A DNA stretch of 64,000 nucleotides from Pseudomonas sp. MUP55 (GCF_034043515.1 NZ_CP138214.1:868001-932000); one strand, 5' to 3'. Shown: positions 19,615 to 29,476, counted from the first letter of the stretch. Translations and numbers: made by a program. The notes: a model not told the origin generated them from the letters alone.

Positions 19615-20124
19615 TCATCTATTACGTGCCGTGCGAAGTTCGCCGCGTGTAGCTGCTCCCGTCAGCAGCGTGAACACCACTGCCCAAAGTAGCGCCAGCC
19701 CGGCCATCGTGGGCCCCAGGGCATAACCAAACTGCACGCCCGCCAGTTGGCTGCCTGCGTAATACGACAGCGGCCCACCGACGGCGCCCAGCAGGGCGGC
19801 GCGCCACCAGGGGCGGGCGCTCCAGGCCAGGCAGTGGCGCAACGTGGTCGCCAGCAATGCCCACAGCAGCATCAACCAGAATGGAATCAGCGGCCCCGGC
19901 TCGCTGAAGTGGAAAACTCCCAGCGTGCGCAGCAGTGTGTCCAGTACCGTGCCGGCGAGTGTCACGCTGACGATCAGCGCCCCGTCATCGGTCAGCGAAC
20001 TTATCCACAGCAGGTGAATGACCAGCACCGCCAGGCCCACCAGCAACCACGGGCCATCGCCGCCGAGCACACAGGCGAACCAGCCGCATTGAAACAGCGC
20101 GGCATTGGCCAGGGTTTTAAGCAC
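19615..20124 (-). CDS. DUF2878 integral membrane protein
   Basis: A 169-residue hydrophobic protein with about five transmembrane helices, matching the DUF2878 family (YjjA/YsxB-unrelated; no biochemical function known). It overlaps the Cfa-like gene by 8 bp and is the distal gene of the photolyase operon. DUF2878 genes commonly travel with Cfa/DUF1365/FAD-oxidoreductase genes, suggesting a membrane-lipid role. Confidence 0.8.
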   Translation of the reverse strand: MLKTLANAALFQCGWFACVLGGDGPWLLVGLAVLVIHLLWISSLTDDGALIVSVTLAGTVLDTLLRTLGVFHFSEPGPLIPFWLMLLWALLATTLRHCLAWSARPWWRAALLGAVGGPLSYYAGSQLAGVQFGYALGPTMAGLALLWAVVFTLLTGAATRGELRTARNR

Positions 20125-21388
20125 TGAAACGGCCTAGCAACGGCGGGTTGATTGCCGCCGGCTTGGCCAGCAGCAACTGCGCGGTGCCAATCGTGCGCTC
20201 CATGAAGCCGCCCTCGCAGTAGCACAGGTAGAACTCCCACAAGCGCAGGAAGTACTCGTCGTAGCCCAGCTCGGCGAGACGGCCATGGGCGCGGCGAAAG
20301 TTCTCATGCCACAGGCGCAGGGTTCGCGCGTAGTGCAGGCCGAAATCCTCCATGTGCAGCAGGTTCATATCGGTGTCGCGGCAGACGATCTGCAGCATGT
20401 TTTGCACGCTGGGCAAGGCGCCGCCGGGGAAGATGTAGCGTTGGATGAAGTCGACGCTGTTCTTGGCCTGCTCAAAGCGTTGGTCGCGGATAGTGATGGC
20501 TTGCAGCAGCATCAGGCCGTCGGGCTTGAGCAGGTGCGCGCACTGCTTGAAATACGTAGGCAGGAAGCGATGGCCCACCGCTTCGATCATTTCGATGGAC
20601 ACCAGTTTGTCGTACTCGCCGGTAAGGTCGCGGTAGTCCTGCAACAGCAATGTCACCTGATCCTGCAGGCCCAACGCCTCGATGCGCTGGGCGGTGTAGG
20701 CAAACTGCTCTTTGGACAAGGTGGTCGTGGTGACCTTGCAACCGTAATGCTGCGCCGCGTACAGCGCCATGCTGCCCCAGCCTGTGCCGATTTCCAGCAG
20801 GTGATCGCTGGGCTTGAGCGAGAGTTTCTGGCAGATGCGTTCCAGCTTGTTCAGTTGCGCCTGTTCCAGGGTGTCGTCGGCGGTCAGAAATTGCGCCGCC
20901 GAATACATCATGGTCGGGTCAAGAAACTGCTCGAACAGGTCGTTGCCCAGGTCGTAATGGGCGGCGATGTTTTTCTGCGAGCCCTTGCGCGTATTGCGGT
21001 TGAGCCAGTGCAGGCCCTGGGTGAGCGGTCGCGCCAGACGTGCCAGGCCGCCCTCCATCGCATCGAGTACGTCCAGGTTGCTGACCATCACGCGCACCAC
21101 AGCGGTCAGGTCCGGGCTGCTCCAGTAGCCGTGTATAAACGCTTCGCCGGCACCGATCGAACCGTTGGCGGCCACCAGGCCCCACACCGCCGAGTCGAGG
21201 ATCTGGATTTCCCCGAGCAGGTGCGCTTCCCGTGCGCCAAACACTTGTCGCTCGCCGTCCTCGACGATCACCAATTGGCCATGGCGCAATTGGCTGAGTT
21301 GGCGCAACACGCCCTTGCGCAGCAGCGCGGCGGTCATGCCGTTGACGTTCAGGCGATTAGCCTTGACCGATAAGCTAGGGGATTTCAT
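20117..21388 (-). CDS. Cyclopropane-fatty-acid synthase-like SAM methyltransferase
   Basis: A 423-residue SAM-dependent methyltransferase of the Cfa/mycolic-acid cyclase family acting on unsaturated acyl chains of phospholipids. The SAM site is LEIGTGWGSMALYAAQHYGC, and SIEMIEAVGHRFLPTYF is the family signature. I chose the ATG at 21388, with AAGGA 9 nt upstream. In operons of this type the enzyme can be a UfaM-like methylase rather than a true cyclopropane synthase; the sequence alone does not settle this. Confidence 0.9.
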   Translation of the reverse strand: MKSPSLSVKANRLNVNGMTAALLRKGVLRQLSQLRHGQLVIVEDGERQVFGAREAHLLGEIQILDSAVWGLVAANGSIGAGEAFIHGYWSSPDLTAVVRVMVSNLDVLDAMEGGLARLARPLTQGLHWLNRNTRKGSQKNIAAHYDLGNDLFEQFLDPTMMYSAAQFLTADDTLEQAQLNKLERICQKLSLKPSDHLLEIGTGWGSMALYAAQHYGCKVTTTTLSKEQFAYTAQRIEALGLQDQVTLLLQDYRDLTGEYDKLVSIEMIEAVGHRFLPTYFKQCAHLLKPDGLMLLQAITIRDQRFEQAKNSVDFIQRYIFPGGALPSVQNMLQIVCRDTDMNLLHMEDFGLHYARTLRLWHENFRRAHGRLAELGYDEYFLRLWEFYLCYCEGGFMERTIGTAQLLLAKPAAINPPLLGRFSA

Positions 21389-22184
21389 GGCGGCGATCCT
21401 TGGTATACCCGACTGCGGTGCTGGAGGCGCCATCGGCGGCCCGGTGGGAAAAAATCGGTGTGCGTTTGAGCAACAGGCGCAGGGCCTGCCAGTAAATCGC
21501 GAGGCAGGTCTTGGCGGTCATCCAGGGGAAGCGCCAAAGATAGCGATGCAGGCTGGCGCGGTTCAGGGCTTGCTTCTGCAAGCTCAAGGTTGCGTCGAAG
21601 ACTTTATGCGCGCCCTGCCAGTCGGCCATGTGCACGCCGAGCCTGGCGGCGGGCGGGCTGAAGCTCATGCGGTATTCCAGGTCGCGCGGCAGGAAGGGCG
21701 ACACATGGAACGCCTTGGCCACGGCAAAATGCTGATGCTCATGGGCATCCAGCGCCTGGGCCGGCAGCACATAGTGATAGCGCTCGCGCCACGGTGTGTT
21801 GGTGACTTCGCACAGGATCGCCGCCAACTGCCCGTCGGCCTCGAAACAATAGAAGAAGCTCACCGGATTGAACGCCAGGCCCCAGCTGCGGGCCTGGGTC
21901 AGCAGGCAGATAGCGCCTTGCGGCGTACGCCCAAGGGCCTTGCCGACTTCCTGGCGCACCGCGTCGCTCAAGCTCATGCCGTGGCGTGTGAATTGGCGCA
22001 GATAGTCCTGCTGGCGAAAGCCGAACGGCGCCAGGCGACTCGCGCCGGCCAGGGGCGAGAGCCCGAGTACTGCATCCTGTTCGCTGAGGTCCAGGTACAG
22101 CAGGCCGATGCGGTAGCGAAAGGCATGGGCCTTTGGCGAAAACCGACGATGGGCGATCCAGCCGCTGTACAGGGCGCTGTTCAC
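21375..22184 (-). CDS. DUF1365 family protein
   Basis: A 269-residue protein with the DUF1365 hallmarks FNPVSFFYCFEADG and FHVSPFLPRDLEYRMSF. It is conserved next to Cfa-like and FAD amine-oxidase genes in many proteobacteria and is presumed to work on lipids with them. Biochemistry is unknown. It overlaps both neighbours (4 bp with the FAD gene, 14 bp with the Cfa gene), indicating tight coupling. Confidence 0.88.
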   Translation of the reverse strand: MNSALYSGWIAHRRFSPKAHAFRYRIGLLYLDLSEQDAVLGLSPLAGASRLAPFGFRQQDYLRQFTRHGMSLSDAVRQEVGKALGRTPQGAICLLTQARSWGLAFNPVSFFYCFEADGQLAAILCEVTNTPWRERYHYVLPAQALDAHEHQHFAVAKAFHVSPFLPRDLEYRMSFSPPAARLGVHMADWQGAHKVFDATLSLQKQALNRASLHRYLWRFPWMTAKTCLAIYWQALRLLLKRTPIFSHRAADGASSTAVGYTKDRRHEIP

Positions 22185-23428
22185 AGGGTTTCCCCAAAGG
22201 CCTGGGCCACGCGCAGGGCGCTGACCACGCCGTCTTCATGGAAACCGTTGGCCCAGTAGGCGCCGCAGTAGAACGTGTTGCGCGCGCCATGCAATTCTTC
22301 CCAGCGCGCCTGTGCGGCCACCGCCGCCAGGCTGTACTGGGGATGAGCGTAGGTGTAGCGCGCCAGGATTTTCAGCGGGTTGATCATCGGCGTCTGGTTG
22401 AGGCTGACGCAAAAGGTGGTGGCGCTGTCGATGCCCTGCAGGATGTTCATGTCATAGGTGACGGCGGCTTGATGCTGCTGACTGCCGGTCAGCCGGTAAT
22501 TCCAGCTGGCCCAGGCCAGCTTGCGGTCGGGCAGCAGTCGCGTGTCGGTGTGCAGCACCACGTCGTTGTCGGCGTAGGGCAGGGCACCGAGGATTTGCTG
22601 TTCGGCATCGCTGGGGTCGTCGAGCAAGGCCAGGGCCTGGTCGCTGTGGCAGGCGAAGACCACGCGGTCGAACGTCTCGCTGCCCGCCGGGCTGTGGATA
22701 ACCACGCCGTCATCGGTGCGCTGTACTTTATGCACAGGGCAGTTGAGGCGCACTTGGTCGCGAAAGCTGCGGCTCAGCGGTTCGATGTAGCTGCTGGAAC
22801 CGCCTTCGATCACGCACCATTGCGGGCGATTGCTCACCGACAGCAGGCCGTGATTCTTGAAGAAGCGCACGAAGAACTGCAGCGGAAAGCCAAGCATGTC
22901 GGCCAGCGACATCGACCAGATCGCCGCGCCCATCGGCACGATGTAATGCTGGATAAAACGAGGCCCATAGCCGCCCGCTTTCAGATAGTCGCCAAGGGTC
23001 ATGTCCGCCTTGATGCGCTGTTCTTGCAGGTCCAGCGGCGCCTGGCGGTTGAAGCGCAGGATATCGCGCAGCATGCCCCAGAACCCGGGCGACAGGATGT
23101 TGCGGCGCTGGGCAAACAAGCTGTTGAGGTTATTGCCGTTGTATTCGAAGCCGGTGCTCTGGTCGCACACCGAAAAACTCATTTCGGTGGGTTTGAACCG
23201 CACCCCGATCTGCCCCAGCAAGCGGATGAAGTTCGGGTAGGTCCAGTCGTTGAACACGATGAAACCGGTGTCCACCGCATAGCGCTTGCCCTCGACCGTT
23301 ACGTTGGCCGTATGGGTGTGTCCGCCCAGGCAGTCACCCGCTTCGAACAGCATGATGTCGTGGCGCCGACTGAGCAGGTAGGCGCTGGTCAGCCCGGCGA
23401 TGCCGCTGCCGATAATGGCGATCTTCAC
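22181..23428 (-). CDS. FAD-dependent amine-oxidase/desaturase-like oxidoreductase
   Basis: A 415-residue flavoprotein. Dinucleotide-binding IGSGIAGLTSAYLL is at the N terminus and the second FAD element FEAGDCLGGHTHT follows. It belongs to the NAD(P)-binding amine-oxidase/phytoene-desaturase-like group found beside DUF1365 and Cfa genes. A role in oxidising or desaturating acyl chains is an inference from this context. ATGA overlap with the SDR gene upstream. Confidence 0.86.
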   Translation of the reverse strand: MKIAIIGSGIAGLTSAYLLSRRHDIMLFEAGDCLGGHTHTANVTVEGKRYAVDTGFIVFNDWTYPNFIRLLGQIGVRFKPTEMSFSVCDQSTGFEYNGNNLNSLFAQRRNILSPGFWGMLRDILRFNRQAPLDLQEQRIKADMTLGDYLKAGGYGPRFIQHYIVPMGAAIWSMSLADMLGFPLQFFVRFFKNHGLLSVSNRPQWCVIEGGSSSYIEPLSRSFRDQVRLNCPVHKVQRTDDGVVIHSPAGSETFDRVVFACHSDQALALLDDPSDAEQQILGALPYADNDVVLHTDTRLLPDRKLAWASWNYRLTGSQQHQAAVTYDMNILQGIDSATTFCVSLNQTPMINPLKILARYTYAHPQYSLAAVAAQARWEELHGARNTFYCGAYWANGFHEDGVVSALRVAQAFGETL

Positions 23429-24207
23429 AGGTCGTCCTTTTTCGGTGGCGGGCTGCGCAACATGCGTTTGCCGATGATCAGTTGTGCACGGTTAGGCAGC
23501 TTCGATAGCGGCCACAAGGTGGCGATGAACAGGGCCGGAAAGGCAATCTCCAGCGGGCGTTTTTCCAGCTTGGCGAAGATATGCCTGGCCGCCTTGTCGG
23601 CGGGCCAGCTCAGCGGCATGGGGAAGTCATTACGTTCGGTCAGGGGCGTGTCGACGAACCCTGGGCTGATCACGGTAACGTCGATGTTCTCCGGTGACAG
23701 GCCAATGCGCAGGGATTCAAACAGGTAGCGCAGCCCCGCCTTGGATGCACCGTAAGCCTCGGCGCGAGGCATGGGCAGGTAGGTCACGGCGCTGGCCACG
23801 CCAACAAGGTGCGGCGTACGTCCGGCACGCAGGAGTGGCAGCGCGGCTTCAATGCAATAGCTGCTGGCCAGCAGGTTGGTGCGCACCACGTGTTCGATGA
23901 TCGAGGCATCGAATTGCCTGGCGTCGACATATTCACAGGTGCCTGCGTTGAGGATCACTGTGTCCAGGCTGCCCCAGGTTTCGCCGATGCGTTCACCGAT
24001 CTCGCGTACGGTCTGGCTGTTGGTCAGGTCGCCTTCCACCACCAGCACCTGCCCCGGATAACGCTGGGCGAGGGCTTGCAGCGGGCCTTTGCTGCGCGAG
24101 CTGAGCGCCACGTGGGCGCCGCTGTTGAGCAGTTCCACGGCCAGCGCGGCACCGATGCCACTGCTGGCGCCGGTCAACCAATAACGACGGGGCGGTGTCA
24201 GGCTCAT
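23425..24207 (-). CDS. Short-chain dehydrogenase/reductase
   Basis: A classical SDR of 260 aa: cofactor motif TGASSGIGAALAVEL, NAG (ILNAGTCEYV) and catalytic YGASK (YxxxK). The start at 24207 overlaps the NTF2-like stop (ATGA) and has AGGAG upstream; the ATG at 24228 lacks this. The C-terminal tail has a hydrophobic segment (IAFPALFIATLWPLSKLP) that may contact the membrane. Substrate unknown; the context suggests a lipid or carbonyl product of oxidative stress. Confidence 0.88.
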   Translation of the reverse strand: MSLTPPRRYWLTGASSGIGAALAVELLNSGAHVALSSRSKGPLQALAQRYPGQVLVVEGDLTNSQTVREIGERIGETWGSLDTVILNAGTCEYVDARQFDASIIEHVVRTNLLASSYCIEAALPLLRAGRTPHLVGVASAVTYLPMPRAEAYGASKAGLRYLFESLRIGLSPENIDVTVISPGFVDTPLTERNDFPMPLSWPADKAARHIFAKLEKRPLEIAFPALFIATLWPLSKLPNRAQLIIGKRMLRSPPPKKDDL

Positions 24208-24626
24208 CCCATTCTCCTTTTCAGCCAACTGATGACGCCGCCGAGGACCGGCAGGTGTTCATAAAGCAGAGCGCCGGCATCGAAATAATCGCGATGTCGG
24301 TAGACCTTCTCGCGCCACATCAAGTGGGAACAACCGGGCACCTGGATCAGCTTGCCACTGGCCAGGCGCGGGTGACGAAAACTCATGGTCCAGCGCAGGT
24401 AGCCTTCGCCTTCGGCCGTTTGGTCGAAACCGTGGAAATCAAAGCCAAGCTGGCTGACGTTGCTGTACAGCTGCTCAAAGTAGCGATGCAGTTCAGCTAA
24501 GCCGTGGACTTCATGCAGCGGGTCGGCAAACACGATGTCGTCGCTGTACAGGCTGTCGAGCAGGTGCAGGTTGTGCCTGTCCAAGGTGGCGAAGGTGTGG
24601 CCGAAGCGGCGCAGAAAGTCACTCAT
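24204..24626 (-). CDS. NTF2/SnoaL-like protein
   Basis: A 140-residue protein of the NTF2-like fold (SDFLRRFGHTFATLDRHNL, SDDIVFADPLHEVHGLAEL). These are cone-shaped pockets used as isomerases or binding proteins. I chose the ATG at 24626, which overlaps the photolyase end by 8 bp and removes a spurious leader. Conserved in photolyase operons of pseudomonads; function unknown. Confidence 0.85.
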   Translation of the reverse strand: MSDFLRRFGHTFATLDRHNLHLLDSLYSDDIVFADPLHEVHGLAELHRYFEQLYSNVSQLGFDFHGFDQTAEGEGYLRWTMSFRHPRLASGKLIQVPGCSHLMWREKVYRHRDYFDAGALLYEHLPVLGGVISWLKRRMG

Positions 24627-26061
24627 GCTCGGCCATCTCCTGACGCGCGGGCAGGCTGCGAAACGCGGCAAGCGCGCGTTCGCGGGATTTTTTCAAGTCG
24701 ACGATGGCGCTCGGGTAATCGGCCACGCCGAACAAGCCCCCGGCTGCTTGCGGGTTGTGAACTTCCTTCTTGTTCAATGCGGCCAGCTCCGGCAGCCAGT
24801 GCTTGATGAACAAGCCTTCGCTGTCGAACTTTTCCGACTGGCTCAGCGGGCTGAAGATCCGGAAGTACGGCGCGGAATCGGTGCCGGTCGACGAACTCCA
24901 CTGCCAGCCGCCGTTATTGGCTGCCAGGTCGCCGTCGATCAGGTGGCGCATGAAGAAGCGCTCGCCCTCGCGCCAGTCGATCAGCAGGTTCTTGGTCAGG
25001 AACATCGCCACCACCATGCGCAGGCGGTTGTGCATCCAGCCGGTTTCGAGCAGTTGGCGCATGGCCGCATCGATGATCGGCAAGCCGGTGCGGGCTTGCT
25101 GCCAGGCCGCGAGATCCTTGGGCGCATCACGCCAGGCCACGGCTTCGGTTTCGGGGCGGAATGCACGATGGCGCGAGACCCGCGGGTAACCCACCAGGAT
25201 ATGTTTGTAGAATTCGCGCCACAGCAGTTCGTTGATCCAGGTGATCGTGCCGATGTCGCCGCTTTCGAATTCGCCCTGATTGGACTGCAACGCAGCGTGC
25301 AGGCACTGGCGTGGCGACACCACTCCGGCGGCAAGGTAGGCCGACAGCTGGCTGGTGCCAGGCTTGGCGGGAAAGTCGCGTTCGTCTTTGTAATAGCTGA
25401 TCTGTTCATCCGCAAAGGCGTCGAGGCGGCGGCGCGCTTCGTATTCACCGGCAGGCCAGAGTGCACGCAAGGTTTCACTGGGCGGCTCGAAGCCTTCGAC
25501 GGTAGTGGGGATGGCGTCGCTTTTCAGGTCAAGCCGGGCCTGGGCCTTCGGGCTTGCCACCAAGCGCGGCAAGGCGCTGTGCAGGCGTGTATAGCAGACC
25601 TTGCGGAACTGGCTGAACACCTGGAAGTAAGTACCGGACTTGGTCAGCACGCTGCCCGGCTGGAAAAACAGCTGGTCCAGGTAACTGTGGAAGGTTACGC
25701 CTTGGGTCTCCAGCGCCTGGGCCACCGCGCTGTCGCGACGGCTCTCATGGATACCGTATTCCTCGTTGACGTGCACCGACTCCACCTTGAGTTCGCGGCA
25801 CAGCTGGCTCAGTACGTCCGGCGTCTGGTCCCAGGTGGCGGCGTGGCGGATCAGCAGCGGGATGTTCAGCTCCCCGAGCGCCTGGCTCAGTGCTCGCAGG
25901 TTGCGCAGCCAGAAATCCACTTTGCACGGCGCGTCATCGTGAGCCAGCCATTGTTGCGGCGTGATCAGGTAAACGGCCGCGACCGGGCCTCGCTGGCTGG
26001 CGGCAGTCAGTGCGGTGTTGTCGTGAAGGCGCAGGTCGGTGCGCAGCCAGATCAAGTGCAT
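24619..26061 (-). CDS. phrB: Deoxyribodipyrimidine photolyase
   Basis: Light-driven repair of cyclobutane pyrimidine dimers. The N-terminal antenna domain starts HLIWLRTDLRLHDNTAL. The C-terminal FAD domain has TRTGLPIIDAAMRQL, GWMHNRLRMVVAMFL and the WRE...FMRHLIDGDLAANNGGWQW region with the DNA-binding tryptophans. It is 480 aa, a class I CPD photolyase. ATG directly follows the regulator's TAA. Confidence 0.97.
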   Translation of the reverse strand: MHLIWLRTDLRLHDNTALTAASQRGPVAAVYLITPQQWLAHDDAPCKVDFWLRNLRALSQALGELNIPLLIRHAATWDQTPDVLSQLCRELKVESVHVNEEYGIHESRRDSAVAQALETQGVTFHSYLDQLFFQPGSVLTKSGTYFQVFSQFRKVCYTRLHSALPRLVASPKAQARLDLKSDAIPTTVEGFEPPSETLRALWPAGEYEARRRLDAFADEQISYYKDERDFPAKPGTSQLSAYLAAGVVSPRQCLHAALQSNQGEFESGDIGTITWINELLWREFYKHILVGYPRVSRHRAFRPETEAVAWRDAPKDLAAWQQARTGLPIIDAAMRQLLETGWMHNRLRMVVAMFLTKNLLIDWREGERFFMRHLIDGDLAANNGGWQWSSSTGTDSAPYFRIFSPLSQSEKFDSEGLFIKHWLPELAALNKKEVHNPQAAGGLFGVADYPSAIVDLKKSRERALAAFRSLPARQEMAEHE

Positions 26062-26991
26062 TTACACAATTCCACGCTGGATCAATATCTGGTGGGCCGA
26101 CAACGGGTCTTCGGCGACGGACAACTCAGGGAAGTCAGTGGTTAATACGGCTAACTCGGCGTGGTGGATGCATACCGTTGGTCCGGCAATCAGCAGTGGG
26201 CAGCCCACGCCGGTCAGCAGCTTTTTCAGGGCCGGTACCTGCAGAGCCTTGCTTGAATACAACAGCACGGCGCGCGGTTGCAGGTGCTCCACCGCCAGGG
26301 CCAGCTCGCCGGCCGGCAGCGGCCAGTCAAACACCTCCACCGGGCAGTCGGCGCTGCTGGCCAGCCAGGCACTGAGCCACAGGTGCGGTTCCAGCGGTAA
26401 GTCGGAGTGGTTGACCAGCAGCAGCGGGGCGCCGTGGAGTTGGCGATTGTTGTGGTAGATTCGCGCGCCAAATTTGCTGCGCAGCCATGACAGGAAAAAT
26501 ACCCGTTCCATCTGCGCGCCGAACTGACCCTGCCATTTCTGCTCAAGCTCGCTGAGCAGCGGCAGCAACAACTGTTCGCACAGGGTGCGTGGCGGGTAGA
26601 GCGCCATGGCCTGGTTGAAGGCATCGTCGACCCGGCGTTCAGCCAGTTCGCCGATGGCATTCACCAAGGCCTGGCGCAGGGCGTGCCACTCGCTTTCCAT
26701 CGACTCGGGGTTGGCTTGGGTCGAGTCGATCAAGCCCTTGACCTGGCTGACCGGCACGCCTCGATTAAGCCAGGTGAGGATGGCGTGAATGCGTTGCACA
26801 TGTTCGGCGCTGAACAACCGATGCCCCTTGGGCGTGCGCTGGGGCACGATCAGGCCGTAACGGCGCTCCCACGCGCGCAGCGTCACGGCGTTCACGCCAG
26901 TCTGGCGCGCCACTTCGCGGATCGGCAGCCAGCCATTTTCCAGGGCCAGGGCGATGTCTTCGCCGGGTTCGTCTTGCAGGGCAGCTTTCAT
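26062..26991 (-). CDS. MerR-family regulator, class II LitR/PplR-like (light response)
   Basis: A 309-residue regulator. The N-terminal MerR helix-turn-helix (LPIREVARQTGVNAVTLRAW, RRYGLIVPQRTPKGHRLFS) is followed by a helical region and a C-terminal domain with the Rossmann-like layout of LitR/CarH. The cobalamin-binding D/E-x-H-x2-G signature is not visible. That fits class II LitR proteins such as P. putida PplR, which are controlled through a short LOV protein instead of adenosylcobalamin. It lies between DUF523 and phrB in the operon it probably represses. No LOV gene is in the window. Confidence 0.83.
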   Translation of the reverse strand: MKAALQDEPGEDIALALENGWLPIREVARQTGVNAVTLRAWERRYGLIVPQRTPKGHRLFSAEHVQRIHAILTWLNRGVPVSQVKGLIDSTQANPESMESEWHALRQALVNAIGELAERRVDDAFNQAMALYPPRTLCEQLLLPLLSELEQKWQGQFGAQMERVFFLSWLRSKFGARIYHNNRQLHGAPLLLVNHSDLPLEPHLWLSAWLASSADCPVEVFDWPLPAGELALAVEHLQPRAVLLYSSKALQVPALKKLLTGVGCPLLIAGPTVCIHHAELAVLTTDFPELSVAEDPLSAHQILIQRGIV

Positions 26992-26994
26992 GGT

Positions 26995-27954
26995 TTAGAT
27001 CGCATTACGCAGGCTGAGGTTTTCCGGGTGCGGTTGCAGGTAGGCCTGCTGCGCGATGTAGCGGTCCGGGTGCTGACGAAAATGATGCTTGAGCAGCGTG
27101 AGGGGCACCACCAGTGGCACGATGCCGTGGCGGTATTGGCCGATGACGGTTTGCATTTCCTGCTTGTCGTCGGCGCTGATCGCCTCTTTCAGGTAGCCGC
27201 TGATGTGTTGCAGCACATTGGTGTGGGTGCCGCGGGTGGCGCACTTCTTCAGACCGGTCATCAGCTCGCTGAAGTAGCCGCTGGCCAGTTCGTTGAGGTC
27301 GTCATCCTTGCCCATGGTGCCGAGCAACTGGCCAAGGCTTTTGTAGTGCACCGGGCTATGGGCCATCAGCAGGTATTTGTAGCGCGAGTGAAACGCCAGC
27401 AACCGGTGCCGCGACAGGCCTTCGGCGAGCAACTGCTGCCAACTGGCGTAGACGAATACGCGGGTGAGGAAATTTTCCCGCAAGACCGGGTCGTTCAGAC
27501 GGCCGTCCTCTTCCACCGGCAAGTTGGGGTGGCGCGCGCAGAACGCCTGGGCGTAGATACCGCGCCCACCGCCATCCACCGGTGCGCCGTTCTCACGGTA
27601 GACTTTCACGCGCTCCAGGCCACAGGACGGCGACTTCTGCATAAAGATGTAGCCGCACAGGTCGGTGTGCTCACGTGCCATGGCTTGCCCGTACTCATCC
27701 AGCGGCTGGGTCACGTTGAGTTCACGGTGTACGGTGCCCACGGCTTGTGGGTTGGCGGCGTCGCCGACCAGGCGAATGGTTTCGCGCGGAATGCCCAGGC
27801 CGATTGCGACTTCAGGGCACAGCGGCACGTAGTCGAAGTACTCGGCGAGGGTCTGGCTGCACAACAGCGATTGTTTATGTCCGCCGTTGAAACGCACGTT
27901 CTCGCCCAGCAGGCAGGCGCTGATGCCGATCTTGGGTTTCACGGAACTGGACAT
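26995..27954 (-). CDS. DUF523/DUF1722 (YbgA-like) protein
   Basis: A 319-residue two-domain protein. N-terminal DUF523 carries conserved Cys (GISACLLGENVRFNGGHK, KSPSCGLERVKVY) and C-terminal DUF1722 is YbgA-like (KYLLMAHSPVHYKSLGQLL). It is often encoded beside photolyases; in E. coli ybgA precedes phr. I place the start at 27954 (SSVKPKIGISA), downstream of the promoter; the longer frame from 28032 would run through the operator. First gene of the photolyase operon. Confidence 0.88.
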   Translation of the reverse strand: MSSSVKPKIGISACLLGENVRFNGGHKQSLLCSQTLAEYFDYVPLCPEVAIGLGIPRETIRLVGDAANPQAVGTVHRELNVTQPLDEYGQAMAREHTDLCGYIFMQKSPSCGLERVKVYRENGAPVDGGGRGIYAQAFCARHPNLPVEEDGRLNDPVLRENFLTRVFVYASWQQLLAEGLSRHRLLAFHSRYKYLLMAHSPVHYKSLGQLLGTMGKDDDLNELASGYFSELMTGLKKCATRGTHTNVLQHISGYLKEAISADDKQEMQTVIGQYRHGIVPLVVPLTLLKHHFRQHPDRYIAQQAYLQPHPENLSLRNAI

Positions 27955-27975
27955 GGCAAACCTCTGCGAAATTCC

Positions 27976-27999
27976 TGTACAGCGCTCAAATACTGTACA
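27976..27999. promoter_or_regulatory. PplR/LitR-type box 1 (TGTACA-N12-TGTACA)
   Basis: Two TGTACA half-sites 18 bp apart, lying in the 5' leader 22-45 bp upstream of the DUF523 start. It matches the direct-repeat operator T(G/A)TACA-N12-TGTA(C/T)A that I recall for P. putida PplR1. Confidence 0.75.
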
Positions 28000-28009
28000 A
28001 CTAAATCTC

Positions 28010-28037
28010 ATCATAGATTTGATCTTGTACAAGTCAA
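28010..28037 (-). promoter_or_regulatory. Sigma70 promoter of the photolyase operon
   Basis: On the minus strand TTGACT (28037-28032), 16-nt spacer, TATGAT (28015-28010). The spacer contains a TGTACA half-site of box 2, so a bound MerR-family protein would cover the promoter. Confidence 0.65.
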
Positions 28038-28049
28038 TTGTTTTGTATA
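28026..28049. promoter_or_regulatory. PplR/LitR-type box 2 (TGTACA-N12-TGTATA)
   Basis: Exact match to the same direct-repeat pattern, overlapping the -35 element and spacer of the operon promoter on the minus strand. Confidence 0.78.
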
Positions 28050-28065
28050 GGTATTTGCAGAAGAC

Positions 28066-29294
<1,229 letters not shown>

Positions 29295-29313
29295 CTACGC
29301 CGACACCAATAGC

Positions 29314-29337
29314 TGTACAATATTGTTTTTTGGTATA
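29314..29337. promoter_or_regulatory. PplR/LitR-type box 3 (TGTACA-N12-GGTATA)
   Basis: Same spacing as boxes 1 and 2 with one mismatch (GGTATA for TGTATA). It sits 50 bp upstream of the FAD-oxidoreductase start and 140 bp upstream of the TIGR01777 start. No other feature was identified in this gap. Confidence 0.65.
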
Positions 29338-29476
29338 AGTTTTGGCGTGCCTGATTGTGTGGCGTGACCTATGGTTAAGCTATGGCTTAAACGCCCGTCA
29401 CGCTCGATTATCAAATTGATCCCTGCTTATAAAATAGACCAGTGAGCGGCGGCGAACGTTACATGAGGAGAGTCCC

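Noticed and set aside
22133..23728. A 531-codon plus-strand frame across the FAD-oxidoreductase and SDR genes
   Set aside because: It spans two clear minus-strand genes with proper overlaps and motifs; the plus frame lacks any recognisable family.
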